Assembly: GCA_965662775.1 (NCBI GenBank) | Contig: CBFIIW010000006.1 | Span: 1 to 64,000, forward strand | DNA from: UBA7985 sp002690455 | GTDB lineage: Bacteria; Pseudomonadota; Alphaproteobacteria; UBA7985 | DNA: 64,000 bases | Direction of reading: 5' to 3' | Part shown: positions 1 to 8,842 of the stretch, piece after piece | Layout: the number at the start of each line of letters is the position of its first letter | Numbering within the stretch: the first letter of the stretch is position 1 | The notes under the pieces: generated by a model | Told to the model about the DNA's origin: nothing | Databases searched by the model: none | The model's input: the letters and a program-made list of their open reading frames with translations, nothing else | Program-made: the position numbers and the translations under genes

Positions 1-84
1 AGCCCAGCCGGCGATCGATGGCAGGTTGTTGAATGGTGCCTGTTCGGACATGAACTGCGCCAGAAATATCGCTGGTCCCTTCAT
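1..84 (-). CDS. Sugar phosphate isomerase/epimerase, TIM-barrel (N-terminal fragment)
   Basis: The first 28 codons of a gene running off the left edge on the minus strand, starting at ATG 84-82. The visible peptide begins MKGPAIFLAQF and ends NLPSIAGWA, which I recognise as the usual start of AP-endonuclease-2-like TIM-barrel isomerases found beside Gfo/Idh/MocA dehydrogenases. A GAGGGCGG ribosome-binding stretch lies just upstream. It is the next gene downstream of the dehydrogenase at 168-1298 and probably acts on the same sugar or polyol. The family call rests on a short peptide, so the substrate is unknown. Confidence 0.6.
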   Translation of the reverse strand, partial: MKGPAIFLAQFMSEQAPFNNLPSIAGWA

Positions 85-101
85 CGTTCCGCCCTCATCT
101 T

Positions 102-165
102 TCATCTTTTTCTTCTTCTTTTTCTTCTTGTTCTTGTTGTTCTTGTTCTTCTTTTTATTCTTGTC
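102..165. repeat. Polypyrimidine microsatellite (TTC/TTCTTG-rich)
   Basis: About 64 bases made almost only of T and C with scattered G, built from TTC, TTCTTC and TTCTTG units. It fills the gap between the dehydrogenase stop (168) and the start of the next gene (84), so on the transcribed strand it is a GAA/CAAGAA-rich purine leader immediately before a ribosome-binding site. Slippage here could alter translation of the downstream isomerase. Confidence 0.85.
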
Positions 166-167
166 GT

Positions 168-1298
168 TCAGACCATCATCGCCTGCGCCTGCTCAGCATT
201 TAGAGCGTCGGGGCGTTCGCAGGTGGTTGAAATCGATACCACCTCGCCACTATCTCCAGCTTCCAGAATTGCCAGCAGAATTTCCATAACGTGCAGTGAA
301 AGCGCCTGATTGCAGCGTTGCTCACGGTTTTCAATAATCGCCGCAGCCATATCAGCGAGCCCTGCGGTCCGGTAGTTGGCCATCATGCCCTCAGCGTGTT
401 CTTCGTTGGGTACACCGAAGGGATGGTCAAACGCCGCGGGCTTTACGGTGGTTTCTCCCTCCGTCAGCCCAAGGTCGCCACCGAAAAAGTTTGGATCAGG
501 CACGAACAGTGAACCCGCCTCGCCGTAGAGTTCCATCGGTGCGAGACCATGCGCATGCACGTCCCAAGACGCATTGAGGCTGACCGTCGCGCCACTTCTG
601 AATTCCAGCACAGCTCGCAGCGATGTCGGAGTTTCAACCTCGATGAACTCCCCCGCGCGAGGCTGAGAGGTGATCTCACGGCGGGTTCGCGGAGTGGAAG
701 CAAAGCAAGAAACACGCGTCACCGGACCAATAAGCTGGACCAGATTGGTCACGTAGTAGGGACCAATGTCCAGCACCGGGCCGCCACCGGGCTTGAAGAA
801 GAAATCGGGATTGGGATGCCACATTTCCATGCCCCGTGACATGACAGCTGCACTCCCACCAGTAATGGCACCCAGCGCGCCGCTGTCGATCAGGTGCCGG
901 GCGTGCTGATGCGCACCACCGAGGAACGTGTCCGGCGCGGAGCCGACCCGAAGGCCCTTTTCGGCCGCGAGATCGAGCAGAGCGCGGCCTTCCTCAACGC
1001 TGAGGACAAAGGGCTTCTCGGAATAGACGTGCTTACCCGCCTCTAGCGCCTGCCGCGATACGGGATAATGCGCGGCCGGAATGGTGAGGTTAACGATGAT
1101 ATCAACATCATCGTCCATCAGCATATTCTCGACTGTGAGCGCCCGCAGGCCAAAGGCTTTTGCCTGACCCTCTGCCGCATCGAGGTTCAGGTCGGCACAG
1201 GCAACCATATCAATGGCTCGAAACATCCTCGCGAGCTTGAAGTAAGCGGTTGAAATATTGCCACAGCCAATCACGCCCACGCGCATGGGATCACTCAT
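168..1298 (-). CDS. Gfo/Idh/MocA family NAD(P)-dependent oxidoreductase
   Basis: A 376-residue cytoplasmic dehydrogenase. The N-terminus carries a Rossmann fold with GVIGCGNIS (GxGxxx motif), and residues near 95 carry the family EKP motif (YSEKPF), whose lysine takes part in catalysis; the C-terminal half is the alpha/beta substrate domain (WHPNPDFFFKPGGGPVLDIGPYYV). Length is normal for the family. It sits between two TIM-barrel isomerase genes, the usual arrangement of a sugar or inositol-like oxidation/isomerisation pathway. The stop of the upstream isomerase (1302) is 3 bp away, so the genes are co-transcribed. Substrate cannot be read from sequence. Confidence 0.9.
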   Translation of the reverse strand: MSDPMRVGVIGCGNISTAYFKLARMFRAIDMVACADLNLDAAEGQAKAFGLRALTVENMLMDDDVDIIVNLTIPAAHYPVSRQALEAGKHVYSEKPFVLSVEEGRALLDLAAEKGLRVGSAPDTFLGGAHQHARHLIDSGALGAITGGSAAVMSRGMEMWHPNPDFFFKPGGGPVLDIGPYYVTNLVQLIGPVTRVSCFASTPRTRREITSQPRAGEFIEVETPTSLRAVLEFRSGATVSLNASWDVHAHGLAPMELYGEAGSLFVPDPNFFGGDLGLTEGETTVKPAAFDHPFGVPNEEHAEGMMANYRTAGLADMAAAIIENREQRCNQALSLHVMEILLAILEAGDSGEVVSISTTCERPDALNAEQAQAMMV

Positions 1299-1301
1299 AT
1301 C

Positions 1302-2054
1302 TCAGCCCTCAAGTCCGGCAATATACGAAAAAGACCGCTCAGCGAACCGGAATGCGTCCGACGGTTTATCGTGCTCCATGACAAAGATACCGGCGCTGGT
1401 TTCGGCCCTGACGATCTTCATCAATCGGTCCCAAGGCATGGTGCCCTGCCCGACGTCGGCCCAGCCGTCTTCGTCCTCACACTCACCCAACGGGGCTATA
1501 TCCTTGATGTGGACAGAAACAATCCGACCTGCATAACGCTTGATCCAGTCAAAGGGATCCGCGCCGCCGCGGACGATCCAGGCAATGTCTGCCTCCCAGC
1601 CGATATCCGGCGCTGCGTCCAGAATGTGGGCCATGGGCGAACTGCCGTCGGACAAAGGTTCGAATTCGAAATCATGGTTATGCCAGCCAAAGCCCAGATC
1701 CGAAGCCGCCATGGTTTCTTGGATCGCCGCGAGTCGACCCGCAAAAGCCTGCCAACCAGCCGCGTCAGCCGGTCGTTCCGCTGCGTCCAGATAGGGTGCG
1801 AAGACATGGCCTACGCCCAGAATCTTGGCAGTCTCAATAGCACCACTAAGGTCGCGCTCCAGATCTTCTATGCCCAGGTGTAAGGAAGGCATACGGAGAC
1901 CGTGACGATCGAGACTGGACCGGAATTCGGCTGCATTGTGTATAGCCCCCATAAATCCCTCAACCTCGGCATAGCCGGTCTTAGCGAGGTGGACTAGTAC
2001 AGCCTCCCAGTCCTCAACGAAACGGGAAGAATAGAGCTGGTAGGACAGATTCAC
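1302..2054 (-). CDS. Sugar phosphate isomerase/epimerase (TIM-barrel, AP endonuclease 2-like)
   Basis: A 250-residue single-domain protein starting MNLSYQLYSSRF. Motifs typical of xylose-isomerase-like TIM barrels are visible: GWHNHDFEF near the middle, DIAWIVRGGADP, VSVHIKDIAPL and VGQGTMPWDRL, which supply metal-binding Glu/Asp/His residues. It lies 15 bp downstream of the ABC ATPase remnant and 3 bp upstream of the Gfo/Idh/MocA gene, so it belongs to the same catabolic operon. Probably isomerises or epimerises a keto-sugar intermediate; substrate unknown. Confidence 0.85.
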   Translation of the reverse strand: MNLSYQLYSSRFVEDWEAVLVHLAKTGYAEVEGFMGAIHNAAEFRSSLDRHGLRMPSLHLGIEDLERDLSGAIETAKILGVGHVFAPYLDAAERPADAAGWQAFAGRLAAIQETMAASDLGFGWHNHDFEFEPLSDGSSPMAHILDAAPDIGWEADIAWIVRGGADPFDWIKRYAGRIVSVHIKDIAPLGECEDEDGWADVGQGTMPWDRLMKIVRAETSAGIFVMEHDKPSDAFRFAERSFSYIAGLEG

Positions 2055-2069
2055 TGGGACAAAACTCCG

Positions 2070-2864
2070 TTATAGCCTTTGGTCGGCGGCATCAAAGAGT
2101 GACCCGCGAGATGGGTCAAAGCCAATGGCAACCACATCGCCGCTGGCCAGTTGCAGTTGCCCCTCCACCCGGAAGCGGAACGGCCTGCCATCAAGAACAC
2201 TCCAAACCTGCGTGTCCGCACCCATGGGTTCGACCACCTCAACCGTCACATCGGCCTTAAAGGCCGCCTTCTTGGCCAAATCACCGAAAAGGACGTGTTC
2301 AGGACGAACACCCATCGTCACACCCTCGGTCTTACCCTTGCCGATTTTCTGGGTGAACGCGTATTCACCCAGCGGGATCGACAGATTACCGGCCCTAAAG
2401 AGCGGCTTGGCCCCGCCTTCCAGCGTGCCGTCGAGGAAATTCATCGACGGTGAACCGATAAAGCCGGCGACATACTTGTTCACCGGATTATTGTAGATGT
2501 TGTAGGGCGTGTCCAACTGCTGGATCAGCCCGTCGCGCATGATCGCAATCCGGTCAGCCAGCGTCATGGCTTCGATTTGGTCGTGAGTTACGTAGATCAT
2601 GGTGTTTTTCAGGCGCTGGTGCAGGCGCTTGATCTCAACACGCAGGTCGGTACGCAGCTTGGCATCGAGGTTTGAGAGCGGTTCGTCAAATAGGAAAACG
2701 TCCACGTCCCGGACCAGTGCGCGGCCAATGGCGACCCGCTGGCGCTGTCCACCCGACAACTCGGCTGGACGACGGTTGAGCAGCGGCTCAATCTGCAGCA
2801 CCTCAGCGGCCTGGGCGACGCGGCGCGCGTCGATGGTTTCGTCGTCCTCGATGGGCTTTTTGAC
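2070..2864 (-). pseudogene. Sugar ABC transporter ATPase (UgpC/MalK-type), 5'-truncated
   Basis: From the first in-frame ATG at 2801 the frame encodes about 243 residues with the ABC signature LSGGQRQRVAIGRALVR, Walker B DVFLFDEPLSNLDAKLR, the H-loop VTHDQIEAM and a C-terminal MalK/UgpC OB-type regulatory domain (MGVRPEHVLFGD). The Walker A/P-loop and Q-loop that should precede the signature are missing: the frame opens just after a TAG near 2866 and ABC-like sequence fades at about 2823-2840, where LacI-like sequence begins on the other strand. Without Walker A it cannot hydrolyse ATP by itself. No permease or binding-protein genes remain nearby, so the uptake system seems lost. An assembly join is the alternative explanation. 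Confidence 0.8.
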
Positions 2865-3500
2865 CTATCGCAGCTCCGCAGCCGGGCCGCGGGACAGGCT
2901 CACGCGCCTGTCGTTTCAGCTTGTGAATATCCTACGAACAGCCCTGCCCCATCGGTTACGGTCGACAATGCCGGGGGCGCTGAAAAGGCCGTCCGACACC
3001 TCGTCGATTTGGGCCATCGGAAGATCGGCCACATCTCCGGCCCACGCGGCAATGTCCTGACAACGGCTCGGGCGGACGGCTACCGCGCCGGACTTAAAGC
3101 CTGCGGCCTGCCGGTACGAGAGGATTTCATTCTCTCCGGCGACTTTAACCTCGAAGCTGGCAAGCTCGCCGCGGAAATCTGGCGGACCATGAAAGACCGA
3201 CCGACCGCCATGTTCTGTGCCAGTGATCAGCAGGCCTTCGGTTTCATCTCCCAGCTTTCGCGGCAGGGTTTTCAGGTGCCTCAAGATGTATCCGTCATTG
3301 GATTTGACGATATTGAAGTTTCCGGCTTTTTTGTTCCCGCCTTAACCACAATCTCACAGCCACGGCTAGAAATAGGCCGGATGGCGGCCCGCATGCTGCT
3401 CGACCGGATCAATGGCCAGAGCTATCGGGAAGGCCTGCACCCGCAGCTCGACGTTACCTTGGTTGTGAGGGAAAGCACTGCCCCGCTCTTACAATCCTGA
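2829..3500 (+). pseudogene. LacI-family regulator, sugar-binding domain only (5'-truncated)
   Basis: Frame starting around RVDGFVVLDG (2826-2855) and running to the stop at 3500 matches the periplasmic-binding-like core of LacI regulators: VDNAGGAEKAVRHLVDLGH, IGHISGPRGN, AMFCASDQQAFGFI, VIGFDDIEVSGFFVPALTTI and a C-terminal RES. About 224 residues remain of a usual 330-350. The N-terminal helix-turn-helix and hinge are absent and there is no good start codon upstream; the first in-frame ATG is at about 3009. It abuts, head to head, the equally truncated ABC ATPase, so both probably lost their 5' ends in one event. It cannot bind DNA as a normal LacI protein. Confidence 0.8.
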
Positions 3501-3610
3501 AGCTGAGAAAAACCGCTGGCGATTATCACCCTTCGCTCCCTCTTTTTCGCTTTGACTCCTCAAGCCATGGTGTCAGTCTTCGCGACAAAATAGAACAGCG
3601 AGCCGAGGCC

Positions 3611-4972
3611 ATGGCCAGCATCTCCGAACCCGCCCGTCAAACCCCGATCGTGCATGAAACTGACGTCCTTGTCGTTGGCTCTGGTCCAGGCGGTTTGGCC
3701 GCCGCCCTTGCTGCAGCACGCGCGGGCGTGGACGTCACCCTGCTCGAACGTTTCGGCTGCTTTGGCGGCAACATTACCGTGGTCGGGGTCGAGGGCTTTG
3801 CGTGGTACCGCCATGAGCAGACTGTTGAAGCGGGTGGTCTAGGCTGGGAGTTTGAACAGCGGGCCAAGGCGGAAGGTGCAGCGGTGCCAGAGAGCCAGTC
3901 ACTGTCCTACGAACTGGACTCCGAGGGCTTTAAGCTCGTTGCTGACAAATTGGTGCTCGAAGCCGGTATACACCCCATGCTGCACCGCGCGTTCGTTGCG
4001 CCGATCATGGAGGGGCGACGCGTGACTGGCGTAATCGTGGAAAGCAAGGCCGGACGTGAAGCCATTCTGGCCAAGCGTGTTATCGACGCCACCGGAGATG
4101 CCGATGTCGCGCATCGCGCGGGAGCACCCATGAAGTCGACACCCCGCGAAGAGCTGCAAGCCGCATCCGTTATGTTCCACCTCGCCGGGGTCAATAAAGC
4201 TGCATTCCTTGACGGCATCCGCGAAAACCCATCGACCTATGCCAGTTGGTCCAGCGGTGAGTGGCAGATTGAGACCACTGGCAAAGAAGACGAAATGTAC
4301 TCTCCCTACCTCGGTAAACCCTTCGATCAGGCCCGGGCCGAGGGCTTGATCCCCGCGGATCTGGATACCATCGCCGGAACTTGGGGCGCGGTCCATGATA
4401 GCGGTGAGTTGACCTACATGAATCTCGTCCATCTTTCCGGTGTCGACGGGACTGATCCAGACAGCTTGACGGCGTTTGAAATCGAAGGGCGGCGTCAGGC
4501 TATGCTAGCCATCGATGCGCTTCGAGCATATACGCCGGGTTGTGAGGGCGTGCGCTTACGAAACTTCGGCATGAGCATCGGCATCCGGGACACCCGCAAG
4601 ATCGATGCGGTCTATAACATGACCGAAACCGACGTGCGTGAGCAGGGCCGCTTTGAAGACAGCATCGGCATCTATCCTGAATTCATCGACGGCTATGGTA
4701 TCCTGATCCTGCCCACCACCGGACGCTACATGCAGGTGCCCTTCCGTTCGATGGTGCCGAAAGGCGTGGAGAATCTGCTGGTGGTGGGCCGCTCAACTGG
4801 GGGTGACAAAGTCGCCCACGCTGCCACACGAAATATGGCCTGCTGCGCTGTCAGTGGACAGGGTGCTGGCATCGCTGCGGCCTTGTCCGTCAAGGCAGGT
4901 GCGCCAATGGAGCGCCCTGATCTGACCGCTGTGCAAGCCGAACTCACCGGACAAGATGTTCGCTGGCAATGA
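3611..4972 (+). CDS. FAD-dependent oxidoreductase (FAD_oxidored-type)
   Basis: A 453-residue protein with a dinucleotide-binding motif at the N-terminus (DVLVVGSGPGGLAAALAAAR, residues about 17-36), a GCFGGN loop, an internal VIDATGDADVAHRAGAP segment and a C-terminal FAD motif (VENLLVVGRSTGGDKVAHAATR). These are typical of the family of FAD-dependent oxidoreductases often encoded in sugar or polyol catabolic loci. Start ATG 3611 follows GCCGAGG. It follows the LacI remnant on the same strand, consistent with a role in the same locus. Substrate unknown. Confidence 0.85.
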   Translation: MASISEPARQTPIVHETDVLVVGSGPGGLAAALAAARAGVDVTLLERFGCFGGNITVVGVEGFAWYRHEQTVEAGGLGWEFEQRAKAEGAAVPESQSLSYELDSEGFKLVADKLVLEAGIHPMLHRAFVAPIMEGRRVTGVIVESKAGREAILAKRVIDATGDADVAHRAGAPMKSTPREELQAASVMFHLAGVNKAAFLDGIRENPSTYASWSSGEWQIETTGKEDEMYSPYLGKPFDQARAEGLIPADLDTIAGTWGAVHDSGELTYMNLVHLSGVDGTDPDSLTAFEIEGRRQAMLAIDALRAYTPGCEGVRLRNFGMSIGIRDTRKIDAVYNMTETDVREQGRFEDSIGIYPEFIDGYGILILPTTGRYMQVPFRSMVPKGVENLLVVGRSTGGDKVAHAATRNMACCAVSGQGAGIAAALSVKAGAPMERPDLTAVQAELTGQDVRWQ

Positions 4973-5045
4973 TCCCCCTTTTTGTTCCATTCATGCCCAA
5001 CGTCCGACCACATAATCACAGCAGCAACCAGGACTCAGCCTCGCC

Positions 5046-5954
5046 ATGAAGCACGATATCCCTGCCCCAGAAACAGGCAACGGACTAGCGCGCATCCTGC
5101 GCGTGATGGAACAGCTGCGCGATCCACAGGATGGTTGCCCATGGGACATAAAGCAGACCTTCGCCTCCATCGCCCCTTACACGATCGAGGAGGCCTATGA
5201 AGTCGCCGACGCGATCCAACGCGAGGATTGGATCGACCTGAAAGAGGAGCTCGGCGACTTGCTCCTGCAAGTGGTGTTTCACGCTCAGATGGCGCAGGAT
5301 TCTGGCCTGTTCGACTTCGATCAGGTTGCGCATGGTATCGCTGACAAAATGATCAACCGTCATCCGCACGTGTTCGGTGAGACAACTTACCCTGATGAAG
5401 CCGCCCAGAAAGCCGATTGGGAGCGGATCAAAGACGACGAAAAGCGCGCAAGACAGGCGGCCCGATCTGCCGCCAAGCTGAACGTCCGGGATGGAGGCAA
5501 TGGGAATCAAGACCAACAGGAACAGGAACAAGATCCCCGCGCCACCCTGCGTGACATTCCCCGGGTGTTCCCTGCCCTGCTGGCCACAGACAAGATCCAA
5601 CGCAAAGCCGCTCGGGTCGGCTTTGACCACCCGGAAATGTACCAAATTTACGGCAAGGTCGACGAGGAACTGGCCGAAGTTAAGGAGGAAGCAGACCGCC
5701 GCCCGATAGATCGAGACGCGCTGGAAATGGAGGTTGGCGACCTGCTATTTGTTGCCGCAGCCGTCGCGCGCAGGCTCGACGTGGACCCGGAGGTCGCCCT
5801 GCACCGCGCTAATGCAAAGTTCACCCGTCGCTTTAATGCCGTCGAAGCAGCGCTGGACTACGACTGGATTGATCGCAGCTTTGCGGACCTGAACACGGCC
5901 TGGAACCGGGTCAAAGCAGCAGAAAAAGAAGAGAAGCGAGCTGGGGGGGCTTGA
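5046..5954 (+). CDS. mazG: Nucleoside triphosphate pyrophosphohydrolase MazG
   Basis: A 302-residue all-alpha NTP pyrophosphatase that removes non-canonical or surplus NTPs. The N-terminal MazG domain shows GCPWD, the metal-binding EEAYEV helix and KEELGDLLLQVVFHAQ; the C-terminal repeat shows VDEELAEVKEEA and EMEVGDLLFVAAAVAR. Between the domains is a polar Gln/Glu/Asp-rich linker (residues about 150-165, DQQEQEQD), longer than in E. coli MazG and encoded by a short CAGGAA-type repeat. Start ATG 5046. Convergent with the next gene, 18 bp apart. Confidence 0.93.
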   Translation: MKHDIPAPETGNGLARILRVMEQLRDPQDGCPWDIKQTFASIAPYTIEEAYEVADAIQREDWIDLKEELGDLLLQVVFHAQMAQDSGLFDFDQVAHGIADKMINRHPHVFGETTYPDEAAQKADWERIKDDEKRARQAARSAAKLNVRDGGNGNQDQQEQEQDPRATLRDIPRVFPALLATDKIQRKAARVGFDHPEMYQIYGKVDEELAEVKEEADRRPIDRDALEMEVGDLLFVAAAVARRLDVDPEVALHRANAKFTRRFNAVEAALDYDWIDRSFADLNTAWNRVKAAEKEEKRAGGA

Positions 5955-5961
5955 GCCGTCT

Positions 5962-5978
5962 GCCTAGGGTCGCTAGGC
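5962..5978. terminator. Short palindrome between convergent genes
   Basis: GCCTAG and CTAGGC separated by 5 bases, overlapping the stop codon of the phosphohexomutase and lying 8 bp beyond the mazG stop. It could serve as a weak bidirectional terminator stem, but there is no T-run on either side. Confidence 0.25.
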
Positions 5979-7343
5979 CTCCTCAATCAACGCTCTAAGC
6001 ACTTGGGTCTTCTCGGCCAGCAAGGCCGCGTCACCGCGACTTTCTACGTTCAGCCGTAGCAGCGGTTCCGTATTCGATAAGCGAACGTTAAACCGCCAAT
6101 CGGTGAAGCTATAGCTCACCCCGTCAATGTTATCGCGGCGACCGCCCGCGTCGGCAAAGGCTGCCTCTACACGGGCCAATGCGGCCTTTGAATTCTCCAG
6201 ACGGAAATTGATCTCTCCAGAGCAAGGAAAAGCCGCCTGGGCCGCGGCAACGTGCTCGGCGAGCGAGCTGCCGCTCTCACCTACCAGTTGTGCGATCAAC
6301 AGCCAGGGAATCATGCCGCTGTCACAGCTGTAAAAGTCATGAAAGTAGTGATGAGCACTCATTTCCCCGCCATAGACTGCGGCGTGCTCGCGCAGTGCAC
6401 GCTTTAGGAATACATGCCCGGTGCGCGAGACCACGGCCTGCCCGCCAGCCGCCGCAATCGCAGCCTCAGTCGCCCATGTCATGCGGTTGTCGAACACAAT
6501 TGCGGTCCCCGGCGCGGAACGGGCCAGCATCACTTTCGCCAGCAGGCTAACGACGTAGTACCCCTCGACAAACCGGCCTTCACCATCAAAGAAAAAACAG
6601 CGGTCAAAATCTCCGTCGAAAGCCACGCCAAAATCTGCAGCAAGCTCCCGGACTGCCTTGGCCGTTGCATGCCGCCTGTCCGGTAGCAGCGGGTTGGGAA
6701 TGCCATGGGGAAAGGAGCCGTCGGGTTCACCGTGAATCAGACTGAGCTGGATCTGTGGCGGCATGCGGTCGGTCAGCGCCTCAATCACCGGGCCCGCACA
6801 ACCGTTGCCCGCGTTGAGCACGATATGCAGCGGTCGGAGATTATCCAGCGCAGCAAATTCCATGATCCGATCAACATAGACCCGGCGTCGGCTTTCTGCG
6901 TCAGCAGGTGCAAGCACCCGGCCCGGACGCGCGGAGACTGGCAGCGGTGTGTCGGAGATTGCCCAGTCTCTTACGGCATCCATGCCTGATTGGCTCAGTG
7001 GCGCCGCAGACTTCCCGACGAATTTCACCCCATTGTATTCGGCCGGATTGTGGCTCGCTGTTACCATTAATCCAGCGTCCGCCTGCTCCCGTCCGGTGTG
7101 GAAGTAAACCTCTTCAGTCCCGCACAACCCAAGGTCGATGACCTCTGCCCCCGCCGCAACCAGAGTGTCGATCATCGCCTCGGTCAATGCCCGGCTGTGG
7201 AGCCGAACATCGTGACCGATCACGAATAGCTGCCCTCCCGTCGCCGCCAACACACCGCCGGCGATGCGGGCTGCAACGCTGGGGTTGAGCTGGTCGGGAA
7301 CGACGCCGCGTGCGTCGTAAGCCTTGAAAATGGTCGGGTCCAA
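5973..7343 (-). CDS. Phosphomannomutase/phosphoglucomutase (alpha-D-phosphohexomutase family)
   Basis: A 456-residue protein with the four family signatures: N-terminal FKAYDARG, the phosphoserine loop TASHNP (about residue 98) that carries the catalytic phosphate, the Mg-binding DGDFDRC loop (about residue 240), the sugar-binding GGEMSAHHYF and the C-terminal phosphate-binding LSNTEPLLRLNVES. This is the AlgC/ManB-like pattern that interconverts hexose 1- and 6-phosphates for exopolysaccharide or LPS sugars. The gene is monocistronic, with mazG converging downstream. Mannose versus glucose specificity cannot be decided from sequence alone. Confidence 0.9.
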   Translation of the reverse strand: MDPTIFKAYDARGVVPDQLNPSVAARIAGGVLAATGGQLFVIGHDVRLHSRALTEAMIDTLVAAGAEVIDLGLCGTEEVYFHTGREQADAGLMVTASHNPAEYNGVKFVGKSAAPLSQSGMDAVRDWAISDTPLPVSARPGRVLAPADAESRRRVYVDRIMEFAALDNLRPLHIVLNAGNGCAGPVIEALTDRMPPQIQLSLIHGEPDGSFPHGIPNPLLPDRRHATAKAVRELAADFGVAFDGDFDRCFFFDGEGRFVEGYYVVSLLAKVMLARSAPGTAIVFDNRMTWATEAAIAAAGGQAVVSRTGHVFLKRALREHAAVYGGEMSAHHYFHDFYSCDSGMIPWLLIAQLVGESGSSLAEHVAAAQAAFPCSGEINFRLENSKAALARVEAAFADAGGRRDNIDGVSYSFTDWRFNVRLSNTEPLLRLNVESRGDAALLAEKTQVLRALIEEA

Positions 7344-7541
7344 AGTCCCTGCCTTCCGTCATTCTGACCGTCTATTTAACGGATTTCTGTCAAATATAGA
7401 ATTTTAGGGGGTATTCCTTATCTAAGGTCGTAAAGGCCCTATTCGTTATAGGCGTATATCCCCTTCCCCACGCACCTCCAGCGCCAGTCAAACCTTTCTA
7501 AGTCCTAAAGAAGACTGGCTCCAATTGTGCAAGGAAAATCA

Positions 7542-7946
7542 ATGTCTACGAGGCTGACTGGAACATACCTTATGCAAGAGTCTATCTGGGACCGCTACGG
7601 TGGCTATAGTTTTGTCGCCCGAACTGTTCGTGATTTCTACGATCGCGTTCTGGTTTCGAGGGACCTATCTGCTTACTTCGACAAGGTTAACATGGAAGGG
7701 CTGATCGAACACCAGATCCGGACCATTGGAGCTGTGATGGGCGGTCCATTCGATCTCGATCTCGACGCCTTACAGGGCGCGCACGCGCATCTGCGGATTA
7801 CAGACAAACACTTTAATGAACTTGGCACCATTCTTGACCAAACACTCGAAGCCCACGGCTTGGAGCAAGCTGACAAGAACGTGCTCCTCGGCGTGGTCGA
7901 GTCGGTGCGTTCCGTAATCGTCACCGCTGACGCACGTAAGGGCTGA
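7542..7946 (+). CDS. Group 1 truncated haemoglobin
   Basis: About 134 residues from ATG 7542, preceded by AAGGA at good distance; an upstream GTG at 7527 would add five residues. Recognisable globin features are SIWDRYGGYSFVARTVRDFYDRV (helices A-B), YFDKVNMEGLIEHQ (E helix), a GGPFD turn, and AHAHLRITDKHFNEL, where the histidine before LRIT is the likely proximal haem ligand. Trunc-1 globins bind O2 or NO. The next gene starts 7 bp downstream and looks like a sensor fragment, suggesting the globin is part of a small signalling or NO-response unit. Confidence 0.88.
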   Translation: MSTRLTGTYLMQESIWDRYGGYSFVARTVRDFYDRVLVSRDLSAYFDKVNMEGLIEHQIRTIGAVMGGPFDLDLDALQGAHAHLRITDKHFNELGTILDQTLEAHGLEQADKNVLLGVVESVRSVIVTADARKG

Positions 7947-7953
7947 GCCGGTT

Positions 7954-8451
7954 GTGAAAGAAGCGCAGCCGTTAGAGGCAAGTGGGGAATATCTCCTCCC
8001 ATTGCTCGATGCTCTGCTTGCGCCGGTTGGTCTCTGTGACCTCAGCAATAACGCACTCATCTGGTCCAATCCGGCCTTGAAGCGCCTCTTGGTCGAGCAC
8101 AACCTGGCTGAAAACGTTTCCATCTGAAGCCTCATACTAGCTCCAACAGAAATAGCGGGTCGCTCACCCCATGAAAGCCCGATCCCGGAGAGCCAACCCT
8201 CACGCCGGTTCCAAGCGACTTTCCCTGCCCACGGCGACACCAAAATACTGACGGCTTCCTGCCAATTTGGGCCCGTCGTGCACCTCGGCGGTGACAAGGT
8301 TCTTTTGTTCCAGGCAGCACCACACGATGACTCTAACCTTGCTCAGACCACGCTCAATATATTCTGTCGTCATCTGAACGCCCGTCAGCAGAGCTGGGAC
8401 GATGAACGCAAAGAGTTATTGGCCGAGATAGCTGCCCTCAAGTCACGCTGA
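7954..8451 (+). pseudogene. Sensor-like (PAS-type) gene interrupted by in-frame TGA
   Basis: A GTG start 7 bp after the globin stop opens a frame reading KEAQPLEASGEYLLPLLDALL, then LCDLSNNALIWSNPALKRLLVEH, which resembles the start of a PAS domain. TGA at 8125-8127 interrupts it after 57 residues, but the same frame stays open and protein-like to 8451 (ILTASCQFGPVVHLGGDKVLLFQA, then a helical tail SWDDERKELLAEIAALKSR). The total would be about 165 codons. The simplest reading is a nonsense mutation in a globin-linked sensor; two short genes are the alternative. PAS assignment is tentative. Confidence 0.55.
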
Positions 8452-8842
8452 AAAGCTGGAGCCAGGAGCCACCAGACAGGCATCGCTCGATCAGAAGTTG
8501 CTTCCGGTCCTGATCGTAACACTCGACCGTCAGGTTCAGCGGCAAACGCATAAGCCTGCCCTCGGCAAGAATTTGCCAGTGCGAAACAGAAATGAAGGCG
8601 TATAAGCCCATCGATCCAGACTCGCTTGAACAAAAAACGCTGTAATTTCAATAGCTCAATGGGATTGCACGGACTTTGCACCCGGTTGTTTGGTGTCCAA
8701 AGGCGGACTGGAACAGCGGGCCAGTGTGCACGCACACACGGCCAACCGACAGACTGCTAAACAGGGCATCGACAAGCCGCAACTTGCGAGGGCCGGCAAT
8801 TCTGCCTATCCCGCCGATCAACCGTGCCCTCGCGTTCTTTTC
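8452..8842. other. Intergenic stretch without a supported gene
   Basis: About 390 bases between the sensor-like remnant and the coiled-coil gene end. One short plus-strand frame (about 8456-8607, LDQKLLPVLIVTLDR) continues a helical, protein-like reading and might be a frameshifted extension of the remnant, but it ends quickly in stops. No promoter, hairpin or RNA gene was recognised. Confidence 0.4.

Noticed and set aside
8125..8127. TGA as selenocysteine
   Set aside because: No cysteine-homologous context or selenocysteine-insertion hairpin recognised, and TGA ends many genes here.
8385..8735. 116-codon minus-strand ORF
   Set aside because: Covers the sensor-remnant end and intergenic DNA without recognisable motifs.
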